DNA of 64,000 nt, taken from contig CM068551.1 of the NCBI GenBank assembly GCA_035048495.1, positions 17,238,248 through 17,302,247 of the forward strand. Direction: 5' to 3'. Positions 46,588 through 57,955 of this stretch are shown here, piece after piece; within the stretch, counting starts at the first letter, position 1; the number at the start of each line of letters is the position of its first letter. Origin of the DNA: Euptelea pleiosperma. Its lineage: Eukaryota; Streptophyta; Magnoliopsida; Ranunculales; Eupteleaceae. The position numbers were made by a program, and so were the translations under genes. The notes below the pieces were generated by a model, which saw nothing but the letters and a program-made list of their open reading frames with translations, did not search any database and had not been told where the DNA came from.

Positions 46588-49271
46588 ATGTTAAAACGAG
46601 AAGCCATTACACTAATTCAAAAACCTTCTCTTCTTCTTCTCTTTCTTCTCTTTTTGTTGGTCTTTCCATTGAAGATATCTTCATCACAATGAACAGAAGC
46701 AGAAGCTCTGATCAAATGGAAGACCAGCTTATCTTCTCCTTCTGCTTCTCTCAATTCATGGTCCCTCACCAATATCCAAAACCTCTGCAATTAGACTGGC
46801 ATCATCTGCAACATTGGCGGAAGTGTCGCCGTGATAATCCTCCGCAGTATGGATCTCACTGGGACACTCAACCAATTCAACTTCTCATCCCTCCCCAATC
46901 TCACCCGTTGCGATCTCAATCTCAACAATTTAGCAGGAACGATACCACCCAGCATTGTCAACCTCTCCAAGCTCACTTTCTTGGACCTGGGCAGCAACAA
47001 TTTCTCTGAAGCCATCCCTCCAGTTATCGGACAGTTATCGGAGCTCCACATCCTCCAACTATACAACAACAATCTCATGGGTCCAATTCCATATCAGCTT
47101 AGTAGTCTCCAAAAGGTATGGTACTTGGACCTCGGATCGAATTACTTAGAATCCCCAGACTGGTTAAGGTTCACCAGCATGCCTTATCTGACACACCTTA
47201 GCCTGTTCCTTAACGAGCTAATGGCGGAGTTCCCGTCTTTCATTCTCAATTGTCGGAATCTGACGTACGCACCTCGACCTGTCACAAAATAAATTGACAG
47301 GTCCAATACCACAGACCTTAACAACCAATTTACAGAAGATAGAATACCTCAATCTTACTGAGAATTCCTTTCAAGGACCATTACCTGTAGACCTGTCAAA
47401 GCTTCTTCTACTCAAAGAAGTACGTTTAGGATTGAACATGTTCACTGGGGTGTTACCACTGGATATTGGTTTGATTTCCAATCTTCGTATTCTCGAACTG
47501 TTTAATAATTTACTAGGTGGGCAGATTCCTTCTTCTTTAGGCCAGCTTCTGATGCTTGAAAAACTCGATCTCCATGATAACAGATTGAATTTTTCCATTC
47601 CTTCAGACCTTGGTCGCTGTACTAACCTTACCTTCATAGACCTATCACTAAATTCCCTCACTGGGGTTTTACCTCAATCTATATCCAATCTTACCAAGAT
47701 ATCCGAGATGGGTATCTCTAATAACTTTCTCTCTGGTGAGATCTCATCTTACTTCATTACCAATTGAACACAATTGATCGTCTTGCAACTCCAGAACAAT
47801 ACTTTCACTGGAATTATCCCGCCGGAGATTGGCAGATTGACAAAGCTCAATATCCTCTTCCTTTATAATAATCAGCTTTCGGGTTCAATACCGCCAGAGA
47901 TCGGAAACTTGACATCTCTAAGCGCTCTTGACGTTTCTAATAACTCTCTGTCTAGGAATATACCACCTGAAATCGTAAACTGTAGATCTCTGATACAGTT
48001 ATCACTGCATGAAAACCAGCTCGATGGGGAAATTCCGAGCGAATTGGGAATACTGACCAATTTAAGATTTCTCCAGTTGTTTACCAACCATTTGATTGGT
48101 GAAATCTCTCCATCCATCTGTGAAGCGAGATCTCTTGAAAGACTTGATTTGTCTAATAATCATTTGAGTGGCTTAATACCACAATGTTTGGGCAACTTTA
48201 GCAAATATCTTTCGGTGCTGAGTCTACGAAATAACAGGTTTCATGGCACAATTCCTCAAACATTTGCAGATGGAAGCTATTTGAGGACAATTGTCTTCAA
48301 CGGCAGTCAATTAGAAGGGCAGGTACCGTGATCTTTGGTCAACTGCAAAAATCTAGAGGTTCTAGATCATGGGAAGAATAAGATAAATGATACTTTCCCC
48401 TTTTGGTTGGAGTCTCTACCAAAGCTGCAAGTTATTGTTTTGCGATCTAATAAATTTCACGGTCTAGTTGGACGTCCCCAAACCGATCCCATGTTGCGAA
48501 TCATTGACATCTCTTACAATGATTTTATGGGGGAGTTCCCAATGGAATACTTTTCTCGCTGGAATGCCATGATGACGCAGATGAGAATCAATCATATGTG
48601 GAGTATATGGGGAACGGCTACTTTACAGATTCAGTAACAGTGATGAACAAAGGACTAGAGATGGAATTAGTGAAAATCCTAACCATCTTCACAGCCATCG
48701 ATCTCTCAAACAACAGATTCGAAGGAGAGATTCCAGAAACTATTGGAAATCTTAAATCACTCCGATTGCTCAACTTGTCTCGCAATAGTTTCACAGGCAA
48801 CATCCCATCGTGTTTAGGGAATTTGACAAACCTTGAGTCATTAGATTTCTCTCAAAACAAGCGCTCTCAGGAGAGATCCCTCAACAACTTACGAGTCTAA
48901 CATTCCTTGCAGTCTTGAACCTCTCTCAAAATAACCTCATGTGACCTATACCACAAGGCAGCCAATTTCAAACATTTACAAATTCTTCATTTGATGGAAA
49001 CTTGGGATTACGTGGGTTTCCATTGTCAAGGAAATGCAGAGAGGCAAAACAGCCACCACAACTAGAAGTCCAACAAGGCCAGAGTTTTGAGTCCATAAGT
49101 GGATTTGATTGGAAAGTCATGTCGATGGGATATGGGTGTGGAGTAGTAATTGGAGTGGTTATCGGACATTTCATATTTTGGAATCAATGGTTCACAGGAA
49201 TTGTGGAAGCAAAACGATTTAGGCAGCGGAAAAAGTTGATTAAGAGTGGGCATGGGCTTAGAGGAAGATGA
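46588..49271 (+). pseudogene. Chimeric LRR receptor pseudogene (RLK-A/B-like head, RLP tail)
   Basis: From 46430 through the promoter to about 47910 the sequence tracks RLK-B (same signal peptide and LRRs). After the LRR unit EIGNLTSLS it changes to Cf-9-type receptor-like protein: LEVLD.GKNKINDTFPFWLE, VLRSNKFHG, LRIIDISYNDFMGEFP, NKGLEMELVKILTIFTAIDL, NLGLRGFPLSRKC. It ends with a membrane helix (about 49120-49195, GYGCGVVIGVVIG) and a short basic tail RKKLIKSGHGLRGR; there is no kinase. Breaks: RLK-type start ATG is ATT at 46606 (an in-frame ATG at 46588 remains), stops at 46690 (TGA), 46792 (TAG), 47765 (TGA), 48329 (TGA) and 48942 (TGA), a 4-bp insertion at 47269-47272, a frame change near 48595 and a 2-bp insertion near 48862. 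It cannot make the full protein. Confidence 0.9.
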
Positions 49272-49599
49272 AACAGGAGTGCCTTGAAATATCTATGCCC
49301 AAGTAGGCATTCTTACTGTGATGTGCCAGACATCCAACTCTGTTGGTGATTAATAAGTGTGATGTAATTGAATAATCTTCCCTTTATCAAATATGTTTGC
49401 TGTCAGCAATTTGAATCCCATTTCACCATTGAACTCTAGAGCTATATCTTTTGTCACGTAACATTATATTTGGAGATATATCCAGTGACAGAGCCAGGGG
49501 ACCTCAACTCTGAAATTTTACAGAAAATTGTTATTTTTCTATTTCCACTCATCCATTTAAATTAGATTTAGGGGTAATTGCTCCCTGGCATTTTGGAAA
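49272..49599. other. 3' flank of chimeric pseudogene
   Basis: Non-coding; no transposon ends recognised. A possible relic of the receptor-like protein 3' UTR. Confidence 0.5.
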
Positions 49600-49983
49600 A
49601 AAATTATATACAGATGACTTTTGATGCAGTCGATGCAAAGGGCTCTAGTGGTCCTACATAGCTCGTTATTTGGGCCCACTAACCGCATGGATATTTAGCC
49701 CAACCCTTGGTGGATATACATACTAAAAAGCAGTCTGAACTAGCATTGATTTTAGCACCTTTTTAGGATTGATTCAAGCCCTCACATTGACCTTTTTTTG
49801 CATATTTTTGGATACATAATCCAACGGCTGGAAATTATCAATCAAGCTGATTTTGGTATATGTATATCCGCCAAGGGGTGGGTTAAACATCCATGCGATT
49901 AATGGGCCCAAAAAATGAGCTATGTAGGACCACGAGAGCCCTCTGCATCGACTGCATCCAAAGTCTTCTACATCTAAAATTTT
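49600..49983. mobile_element. Fold-back MITE
   Basis: The left arm (gatgcagtcgatgcaaaggg, ctctagtggtcctacatagc) is mirrored at the right end (ctctgcatcgactgcatcc). Arms are about 130 bp, with the family words ggatatttagccc / ggtgggttaaacatcc and caagctgattttggta. Confidence 0.75.
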
Positions 49984-50239
49984 CATCATCATTCATCGGA
50001 CGCCGTCGCCCCACCCCACCTTGACGTGGTCGGACGCCACAGACTGTGTCTTGCTGCCTGCCCCCCTTGACCAAAATCCTAGCTCCGCCACTGGCTATAT
50101 CTTCTGTCATGGAACGCTAAAACTAATTACACATAAAAAATGATCCATTATAACCGACTAAAGAAATAGAATTATGTGTTCTCGAAGAGAACTCCTAGGA
50201 ATGCATAATTGGGTTTCCTTGAAAAAGAAACCTCTCCGA

Positions 50240-50490
50240 ATCTAATATTCACCCGAACATGGCTGTCCCGATGTGCATCTAGCCCACTCATCCTTAAAAT
50301 CTTCATAATCCGCATATAAGTTTTTCAAATAGTCAAACCCAACCACCTCACTTTTAATAGTCGTAAGTAATTTAGCTTGTCGGCTCAACGCATCAGCTAC
50401 TTTGTTCTGCTCCACAGACTTGTATTTCAATACAAGTCAATTCTTGAATCGTTGTAATCCATCTAGCATGCACATAGTTAGCGATTTGAC
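50240..50490 (-). pseudogene. Ty3/gypsy pol fragment (end of RNase H)
   Basis: The minus strand reads HARWITTIQELT in one frame, then KYKSVEQNKVADALSRQAKL, VVGFDYLKNLYADYEDFKDE and W..C in another. This is the end of the gypsy RNase H domain (HARW...YK.G..NkvADALSRr) and the start of the integrase linker. A frame break separates the two parts. No neighbouring pol domains remain. Confidence 0.8.
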
Positions 50491-51580
50491 ATACGGCAAA
50501 GATTCGGAATGGGAAAAGTTCGAGTTTAATTCGGTTTTAGGGGATAAAAATTCGGTTAATAAACGGAGTACGACAAAGAGACGAGCAACGAAAAATATTT
50601 GTTTAATAAGATTTTTTCTAAAAAATTTGAACCAAAAAATTCAACAGTAAAATACCATTGCCACTAAGTCATAAGATTCCAAATAAACTACATCAAGTGT
50701 ATAAAATAATTAAAATAAAATAATTCATAAGCATGTACAAAGTTTTCATGTTAGGTCATTGATAAAGTGTTATATATGCTCATAAAATCTAACTAACGAG
50801 GAATCTTTATAAATAGGAAAATAGACAAATATTTCCCTATGCTTAGGTAAAGAGATAAATAGTACCCTATCAAGCTTTAAATAAACATTTGAAATATACT
50901 TCATATCAAGAATAAAGGAGTGATTCAATGTGTCTATGATTTTATATTTGTTAATTAAAAAGACTATGGTTCAATATTAACATAGGTAGAATTGATTGTT
51001 ACCTGTAGAAACCTTGCCTTGATGGTAACACATACAAGAACTTGAATAAAGTCATCAACTCAATATTGCAAAACATCAAAAGTACAATCCTCATTGTCAT
51101 AACTACTATGCATTAAGAAACTACAAAACGTACATTGAATATAAACTTCAAACCAAATACTGTAATAACTTCATATAAGCAACTCAATATATAAATGAAA
51201 AAATAGCCAAATATAATTAACTTAAGAAAGTAGTCCACATCCATAATCCATCCCACAAGATATAAATTGCTTTATAATTGAACGTACTTAAAAAAAATTT
51301 ACAGTTTAAGTCTTGGAATAAAAAAAGAAGACCCAAGAATCAAATGTCATAGATGGGGGTCATTAAGAAGAAGACCCAATAATCATTTCATCAAGCCATG
51401 ATGTATCGCTCAAATCGTTTATAGTTTTTTCTTCATTGTTAGACTTCTCACGATCATCGTCATTTGGTTCAAGCAGCTCCCCAAAAGATTAATTGAGTTC
51501 TCTTTTTCATACAGAAGTTTGTAATATTAGACGTCATCTTCTTATTTATTCTTATAAAATCAGATCTTCCAACATATATA
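50491..51580. other. AT-rich intergenic DNA, no gene seen
   Basis: It begins with a patch of aattcggtt / gattcgga words (50500-50580) that may be an eroded end of the 22780-type MITE. The rest shows no supported feature. Confidence 0.5.
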
Positions 51581-51584
51581 TTTG

Positions 51585-52120
51585 ACCCCAACCTCCCCAA
51601 GTAGGATTCAAACCTACGACCAATCAGTTAATAGTCGACAGCTCTACCACTGAGCTACTAAGGAACAACAAGAAATTAGATCTTATAGAGTTCAATTCAA
51701 GTTCTCAACCCATGACCAATATGAGCCCGAAGCTTTCTTCGTAACTCCTAGAACTTCTTTGTAGTGGCTCCACTCCATGCCTCATTCCATAGGGAATCTC
51801 AAAGTGACTCTATTTCATTATATTCCATCCATATCCCAATTCCATTCATTTAATATCCCTTTGGTGTCATTGACATAAGAGATGTCGTTTCTAGTCTATC
51901 TCTTTCTATTATACTACTACATTTGGATAACATCCAATCATATTCAAATATTTTCTATTGATCCATGTCAAAAAGGAACAATTTAAGTGAAAGGTCCGGA
52001 TCTTTTTTTTAAAACGAATCTATTTTTATGTTATTTCATTGTGTACAATTCCTTTGCTTGTCGGATTATTACCCCCATGAGAGGTAATGAGAAGAATTAC
52101 TGTTCCTGGAATATTTTAAA
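51585..52120. other. Nuclear insertion of plastid DNA (trnN - ycf1 side)
   Basis: A trnN-like sequence is followed by tracts I recognise from the plastid inverted repeat between trnN-GUU and ycf1: gagcccgaagctttcttcgt, ctcattccatagggaa.ctca, cccaattccattcatttaat, gtgtcattgacataagagat and acccccatgagaggtaatga. Substitutions and short low-complexity additions show decay in the nucleus. Both ends are approximate, and the plastid part may run further right. Confidence 0.75.
51593..51664 (-). tRNA. trnN: trnN-like sequence of plastid origin, probably a pseudogene
   Basis: These 72 bases read on the minus strand as a plastid tRNA-Asn: tccttagtagctcagtggta at the start, cgtaggtttgaatcctac as the T arm and ttggggag at the end. 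The usual anticodon GTT is ATT here (ctattaac for ctgttaac). The acceptor pairing has at least one changed base (tccttag against the usual tccccag/tcctcag forms). It sits in decayed plastid DNA, so I infer it is not a working tRNA gene. Confidence 0.75.
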
Positions 52121-53738
52121 CTAGCTGTAATTAAGGGCTTGCAAAAGAGAACTAATGACTGTCAGAAAATAGAACATGTTTTCTCGCTTATAGGAGCCGA
52201 TTTGGCCCTCGGCTATTTCAGATAAAATAGAAGATCTCAATGAGATCCTTCAAACATCACATGCCAAATGTTACAAATAATGCCCCGTTTGAAAGATATG
52301 GGTCATTTTCTAAATAGTTGAATCTATGTACCTACTCAAAAATGACTACGACCTAATTTTTTCCTTCGCGCTACCCTTTCAAACCACTAAACTGATGTTC
52401 TACCTCATTCCCAAATGTACATTGGTTGACCATATAGAACTTAATACCCTTGGTTGACCTTGGTCACCTTCTTGATAAAAGTCAAATTTGACCACTCCAT
52501 TAGGGTTGACTATTTTTAACATTCAACTACTTTCTATTAATAAATGAGAAATTTTTTAAGGAACATTTTAATTTGTAAAAAAATTTTAAGAATTATTTTG
52601 GAGTGTTTCGAATTATTTATTTTTATCACACCGTAGTCATGGGTAAACGGGCCAATCCATGGACATTTGGGTCGGATTTGGACACCCGAATTTGGGGCGT
52701 GACACCTAGGAGTCACCCATGTGGGCCCATATCATTTGTTTGAATCAAACGCCGTTGGACACTATAATTATCCTTTCAATTTTATCTTTTTGTGTCATTT
52801 TGAAAAATTTTGATACCTTTTATGTCCTTTTAAAAGCATCTAGATTTTACCAATAAATTTTAAATACTTTTGTGTCCTTTCAAAAAATTTTGATATTTAT
52901 ACCATTTGTATCATTTTAAACATCTTTTGTGTCCTTTTTTAAAGATATTTTTATGAAAACGGGGATGGTTGGAGGTCAATACATTTTAGAGGGTGCCTCT
53001 ATCTTCAAATTCGAAGAAGATGCTTTTTTGAAGCTGAAATTTGAAGAAGATGGTTGGAGATGCTTTAAGCTTCGACCCGGTCTGAATAAATTCAATTCAA
53101 GGGTCGGACCAAAACCAAGAAAACCCAAAACAGTCCTGACCCAGGTCAAGATTACAACCAACTCCATTCCATATCGACCCAAACCCAAACCGAAATCCAT
53201 ATAAAAAGATCCAGACTCAACTCACATATAGGGGTGTACATTCGACTACCCGACTCTGTCTGAATTTTTGTGTTTTGGGTTGGACCAAAACTCGAGGGCC
53301 CTTACCTGAAACCCAAAAATGGGGCAAGGCTGGTCCCACTAAAATCCCTTTTCAAATCTTAGAAAAATAGACGATGATAAGGAGGGGCTTTAAAAAAATT
53401 TGAGCTCGAGCATTGGGCCTAATTTTGGTCCGTGTTCAGGATGGCGCTGGTCTTGAGATGGACTCAAGGCCTAGTTTTAAATTGTTGGTCTTTTGTACCC
53501 CTACTCACATATAGATATGTGATAGGTTACTACAAAAAAATTGTTATTTGTTGTAAGGATCAAGAACAAAGAAAGGATCAAAACCCAATCCAAATGCCCT
53601 AACTACAAGATCTAAACCTAACCCAACTTGACTCAGATCAATTTTTCTAGATTGTACAGGTTGGAAATAGGTCAGACCTCAAGTCTTACTCCATCCCATT
53701 TCATGATCAATTTCTAAATATCAGGTGGATCAAGTTGG
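52121..53738. other. Intergenic, no gene seen
   Basis: No supported coding sequence. From about 52760 to 52940 there are repeats of tttgtgtccttt and tttttgata. 53070-53520 is a repeat region with ggtcggaccaaaacc, cccaaacccaaacc and actcgagggccc words, typical of dispersed MITE-like DNA. Confidence 0.5.
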
Positions 53739-53746
53739 GTTGGGGA

Positions 53747-54543
53747 TAGGGCTACAACTCAGGGTGGGTTGGGTCGGATTGGGGGTCATCCCTAACCCAA
53801 CCTTCAAGACTGTGAACCCAAGCCCAACCCAACCCAAAGTTAGGCTTAGATTTCCCAGCCCGAGCCCAACCCAATCGGGTTGGTCAGGTTATTATTTTTT
53901 TATTGGTTTGAAAGGTTTCTAAATATTTTTCATATTAAAATTGTTTACTGGTCAATACAATGACCATTTTGCTAGCCATTAAATAATAGCTTCATTTCTA
54001 CATCTTGTTAAATAGGACCACATTACCAAATTATATACACATTTATATTTGCCATCTTTACAGGTTTATTGATAAAAGAATTACAAGTTCAAAATTCTCC
54101 ACATAATCTTGCTCTTACAAATGTCAAATAATTTGCATTTAGTTGTAGATAGTAACAATGGTACGGATGGTAACACAAGTTTATTGTAGAACAAGACCTA
54201 CACAATGGTGAAATTCGTTGCTTCAGCCAAGACTCCAAGGCACCTCCATTGTCAACAACAAAGTAATGAGCTTTTCAACTATCGACCTTTTCATACAGAA
54301 TTGAAGTCAATCCATTACTGTTGTGATGCACCTCTTGAAGTAGGCCACCCCATGTCTTTGATAAAATTTGTGTGTGTGTGTGTGTAATGTGTATGTCGGG
54401 CTCAAGTTAGGCAAAGCCTCAACCCTAGCCCAACTCAAATTGATTGGGTTGTCAAAATTTAGGCTTGAGCCCAACCTAGTACTGAAGGGACCAACCCAAC
54501 CCTAGTCCAATGCTAGGTTGAGCCTGCCCAAGTTGCAGCCCTA
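53747..54543. mobile_element. hAT-type MITE with GGGTTGGG repeats
   Basis: It is 797 bp, with left end tagggctacaactcaggg and right end, inverted, tagggctgcaacttggg. Flanks gttgggga (53739-53746) and gttggagg (54544-54551) agree at 6 of 8. Subterminal DNA is full of gggttggg / cccaaccc. A GT microsatellite lies at 54370-54386. No transposase. Confidence 0.65.
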
Positions 54544-54724
54544 GTTGGAGGGCCACTTGAGCCTTAGACAACTGAACTCGGGTAACTTGAGCTATAACTT
54601 GGGCTAATTTGCTCAATCTGAAGCCAACTTGAGCTGTAACTTGGGCTCTCTCTTTCTTTCTCCACGCTAGAGAAAACAATATCGTAATAAGTCCCACTTT
54701 GCTCAACAATGTCTCCACACCCTT

Positions 54725-54826
54725 AGATATACCTTGAAAATGTGTGTGTTTTCAGCACTTATCTTACTTTTTTGAAATTTTAACTTTGTGAAAACGGTGA
54801 AAACATGTTTGTCAAGGTATATCTGA
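54725..54826. mobile_element. Very small inverted-repeat element
   Basis: The left arm agatataccttgaaaatgtg and the inverse of gtttgtcaaggtatatctga match over about 30 bp. Total length about 100 bp. Confidence 0.55.
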
Positions 54827-54904
54827 CATTGTAGAGGCATCATTGAGCATTTTTTGCTTAACATGTGGTTGAGTGTTGTAATGGCTCTGAGTGTTGCTTA
54901 ACAC

Positions 54905-55090
54905 GTGGTTGAGTGTTTGGGTCTTTGGAATGAGAGGAATAGTAGAGTCTTTGAAGATAAGAAAGAAGATGTGGCTTTGATTATTCTCAATATCATGTTT
55001 TTATTGTTTATGTGGTCTAAATCCTCTAAAGATTGTAGAGGTCTTTTCTTTGAAGACTTCTTGTTTCATTTGGAGCTTGTATGCTCTTGA
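54905..55090 (+). pseudogene. LINE ORF2 C-terminal fragment
   Basis: The frame reads LGLWNERNSRVFEDKKEDVA, then ILNIMFLLFMWSKS and CRGLFFEDFLFHLE. This corresponds to the WGIWxERNxRxFEG tail after the zf-RVT domain of plant LINEs. Nothing of the reverse transcriptase precedes it and no clean poly(A) tail is seen. Confidence 0.7.
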
Positions 55091-55099
55091 GATAATTAC

Positions 55100-56121
55100 T
55101 AGATGGTTTTCTTGTCTTTTTTTTGTTCGTCATAAAAGGTCTTCTCTGTTGAAAAATTACTATTTTCTTATTAATTAAATATGGACTTTTCACATTTGTG
55201 GTTTTATTTTAATTAATTAGATTGTATGTTGTTCAATAATAATGATGATATATATTGTGATCCACACGTGTGGTCTATTTGAGCCACAATATTAAGTATT
55301 ATGGATTAGTGATGTAGCGTATCATAACTCCAGTGGTAGTATCTATCTAGGAAACCGATCATCCTTGATGGAAAGAGAACTGGTTTCCACTCTCTATATA
55401 TAGGTGGTAGTCCCCCCTCTCTACACATAAGATCTATTCTTGAGATAGAGGCTTCCATCACCAAAGTGTAAGAGAGTTGGGATAAAGAAACCCATCTATA
55501 CATAAGCGGCCATTAAAAAGGAATTAGCGAATCCGAGTATGTGTTTTTTGATTTTTACGGTTCATGATTTTGTTCAATTCAAAAGCCCATTTTAAGGTGT
55601 TTTGGTTATTGAAAGCCTAGCCCAACCGAAAACAAACACAGCAAAAGGGCCAAGCCCAAAGCCCATGACCATATATGTTGGGCCTGTCATCCTGGTTTAG
55701 GCATGGGCTAACTCTATGAAAAGCCCTTAAGACCAGCTTGGACCATAAGCCAAAGCCCAACCCAATAAGCCCAACTCAAAAGGCTAATATCGTGGTCTCT
55801 ACTGATATATCGCTGGGCTATATTGAAAATCTACATACGCCTACCCACCAGCTTCCATGCTGCGGGCAACACAGTACAATTCCTAGTAATTAGAAGAAAA
55901 ATAATTTCAAAGAAAATACTTTTTCAATAGCATTCTGCTTCTTCAACCCCTTTCGCATTCAAACAAAACGATCAGAGTCATCAGACATCTCTGCAAGATT
56001 TCTCCGCCCAAACTTCAAAAGGTAACAATTCCAATAACTCTTCTGTGTATTCGATTTAGTTCTAGATTTGAAATTAGATTCTCTGATCTCTCTCTTACGT
56101 AACAGTGAAGAAGAAAAAAAA
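55100..56121. other. Upstream region of the DUF716 gene
   Basis: 55100-55500 is AT-rich, with a TATA-like ctatatataggtgg near 55400 that may belong to an old LTR. 55580-55800 carries about ten AGCCCA/TGGGCT words (site II-like). Those words are also common in local GGCCCA repeats, so their promoter role is uncertain. A possible 5' UTR lies at about 55920-56121, with gt (56022) and ag (56104) that could bound a short leader intron. Confidence 0.35.
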
Positions 56122-56988
56122 ATGGGATCATTAGCAACACATTTCTCTGCGTTTCTCTTTCTCTTCCCAATAGGAATCCGTCGCCTTCTCTGTTCTTTCT
56201 CTCTCTATCTCAAAAACCCATCTCTCTACAGATCAAAAACATGGTATTTCTCAGAACCCAGATGGAAAAACATTGATTTATTCATCCTCCTCATTGCCCT
56301 TCCCATTGCCTCATTTTCTGAGATTTTCTTGTTCTTGACGTTCTCTGGTCATCCGACGTACCGATTCGCCTTCTTTCAGCAATCACTAGTGGTTTTGCTC
56401 TTCTGGGTCCTTGTCATTTTGGTAATTCTCCGAGAAAATTTTGATCCTTTTCTCATTAACGAGACTCTGATATTTGTCTTCGCCGGTATTGCCTTTCTCA
56501 TGGAGTATTCAATGATAAATAAAGGAATTATTACGGGGCTCGGGAGCTGTGTTTACGAATTGCTAGCTGGTTTGACGCTTCTGTGTGCAGCTTGTTGCTT
56601 TTATCTCTCGTTCAAGCCGATGGCATTTTTCGCTGAGGTAGTGCTCTCTTCGGGCCTTGTTTTCAAGGGAACATGGGCGTTGCAAGCGGGTCTGTCTTTG
56701 TATTCGGATACATTCTCGTTGAAGGGATGTCAAAAGATTTCATCGTCACCAGCTCATGAGAACAATGTGCAGTGTGATCTTGAAGAGGATAGGTTGAGGG
56801 GTGTGGCTCTGATCAATCTCTTGTTCATTGGACACGCAATTGGAGTTTTGATTATGAGTTTTATGTTATTTGGGGCCTTGTCTTGTAATCGGAATTTGAG
56901 ATGTGGCGAGGGGAGTGGTCCGTTGATGGCAGAGATCGAATCGGAGAGTATGCTAATGCACCCACTTCCTGAGTTTGAGATCGAATAA
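56122..56988 (+). CDS. DUF716 / TMEM45-like membrane protein, 288 aa
   Basis: Single-exon frame. I start at the first ATG (56122; MGSLATHF), where plant DUF716 proteins typically begin MGS/MGT. Seven hydrophobic segments are visible at about residues 8-28, 51-74, 86-103, 115-133, 144-163, 168-193 and 228-253. The DUF716 core is recognisable as LINETLIFVFAGIAFLMEYS, then YELLAGLTLL, FFAEVVLSSGLVFKGTWALQ, AGLSLY and ALINLLFIGHAIGVLI. The tail is acidic and cytosolic-looking (about 260-288). Length is normal for the family (about 270-300). The family lies in cellular membranes; its molecular function is not established, and TMEM45 links in plants to defence are only suggestive. The frame is clean and codes without transposon features, so it is a real host gene. 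Confidence 0.9.
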   Translation: MGSLATHFSAFLFLFPIGIRRLLCSFSLYLKNPSLYRSKTWYFSEPRWKNIDLFILLIALPIASFSEIFLFLTFSGHPTYRFAFFQQSLVVLLFWVLVILVILRENFDPFLINETLIFVFAGIAFLMEYSMINKGIITGLGSCVYELLAGLTLLCAACCFYLSFKPMAFFAEVVLSSGLVFKGTWALQAGLSLYSDTFSLKGCQKISSSPAHENNVQCDLEEDRLRGVALINLLFIGHAIGVLIMSFMLFGALSCNRNLRCGEGSGPLMAEIESESMLMHPLPEFEIE

Positions 56989-57592
56989 TAGTGTTGTCTT
57001 GTCTTCTTTTTCTTGTATTACTATACAGAAAAGCAGGGGTTCAATGGAAATGATTGGCTTGAATTCTGAAAGATTTGCCTCTCTCTACAAGTAGGCAATG
57101 TTAACTTCTTTTTTCTTGGTGGTGATGCGCAGAATTTTTGCTCCCTTAGTTGATCTTCTAATGTTGAATCGATTGTAAATTTTATTCAGTAACCACTCAC
57201 TTTGGAATTATTTAATAATGATGTTCTCATTGTCAAGAATTTTGGCAGATCAATTACTGTCACATTTATACAATATTGTGGAGATCTTAGTAAATCATGT
57301 ATAAAAACATTCTATTAGTAAGTTCATGGAAATAACCTTAAATTCATGCTAAATGTATGAAAAATGCTGCTTTCAATGCTCATTATTTACCAAGCGTTTA
57401 TTGGTTACTTTGTCCTTTTTTTTTTTGTTTCTTTTTCTTCTTCTTTTTATCGATATTACTATCGTTACTATGCTGTTGTTTGCATTGTAAGACTCTTCTT
57501 AGTCCTGACAAAGACTTAATTAGTTTGTGCGCAATAGCTAAACTAGTTCTCATACCCATTAAAATGATGTCTTTCATCTCCTTAAAGGCTCT
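56989..57592. other. 3' flank of DUF716 gene
   Basis: AT-rich; probable 3' UTR to about 57200. A T-rich run lies at 57416-57450. No other feature recognised. Confidence 0.5.
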
Positions 57593-57593
57593 T

Positions 57594-57955
57594 TGATAAT
57601 AGAGCATCATCATGCCAACATGCAACCTCAACACCTTATCAACGTCCCTGCAAGAGACATCATATTTGGAGAAGAGATTTTAGAAGCCCATGGTTGGATA
57701 GGCCGTAAATTTATTTAGTTTCTTATCATTTTAGATTGAACCATATTTAAGTTTCAAGTTTGCATATCAATAGGAGTTTAGGTCATTTAGTTTTGTTCGA
57801 ATTCTAATGGGTAGGAAGGAGAAGTCAATAGAGAGTGGTGGTTTTTGAATTGAGAATTTGAGAAGAGTCAAGAGTAAAAGATTTTGTTTTTCTCTGAAAA
57901 ACTTGTACAAAACTATTGATCCACATCAATTTTAGGTATAAGAGAAAATGATCAT
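57594..57955 (+). mobile_element. LTR fragment, same family as 63422-64000
   Basis: It begins tgataatagagcatcatc and shares gcaagagacatcatatttgg, agaagagattttagaagccc and atggttggatagg with the LTR at the window end (63480-63560). It also shares the later tgtacaaaactattg..ccacatc tract with 63715-63745. No internal retroelement sequence adjoins it, so it is a solo or truncated LTR. Confidence 0.7.

Noticed and set aside
56068..56121. Extension of the DUF716 frame upstream of the ATG
   Set aside because: It would need a TTG start. The first ATG gives the usual family N-terminus.
57357..57634. Open frames of 78-79 codons on both strands after the DUF716 gene
   Set aside because: Driven by a T-rich tract (Phe/Lys runs). 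No motif.
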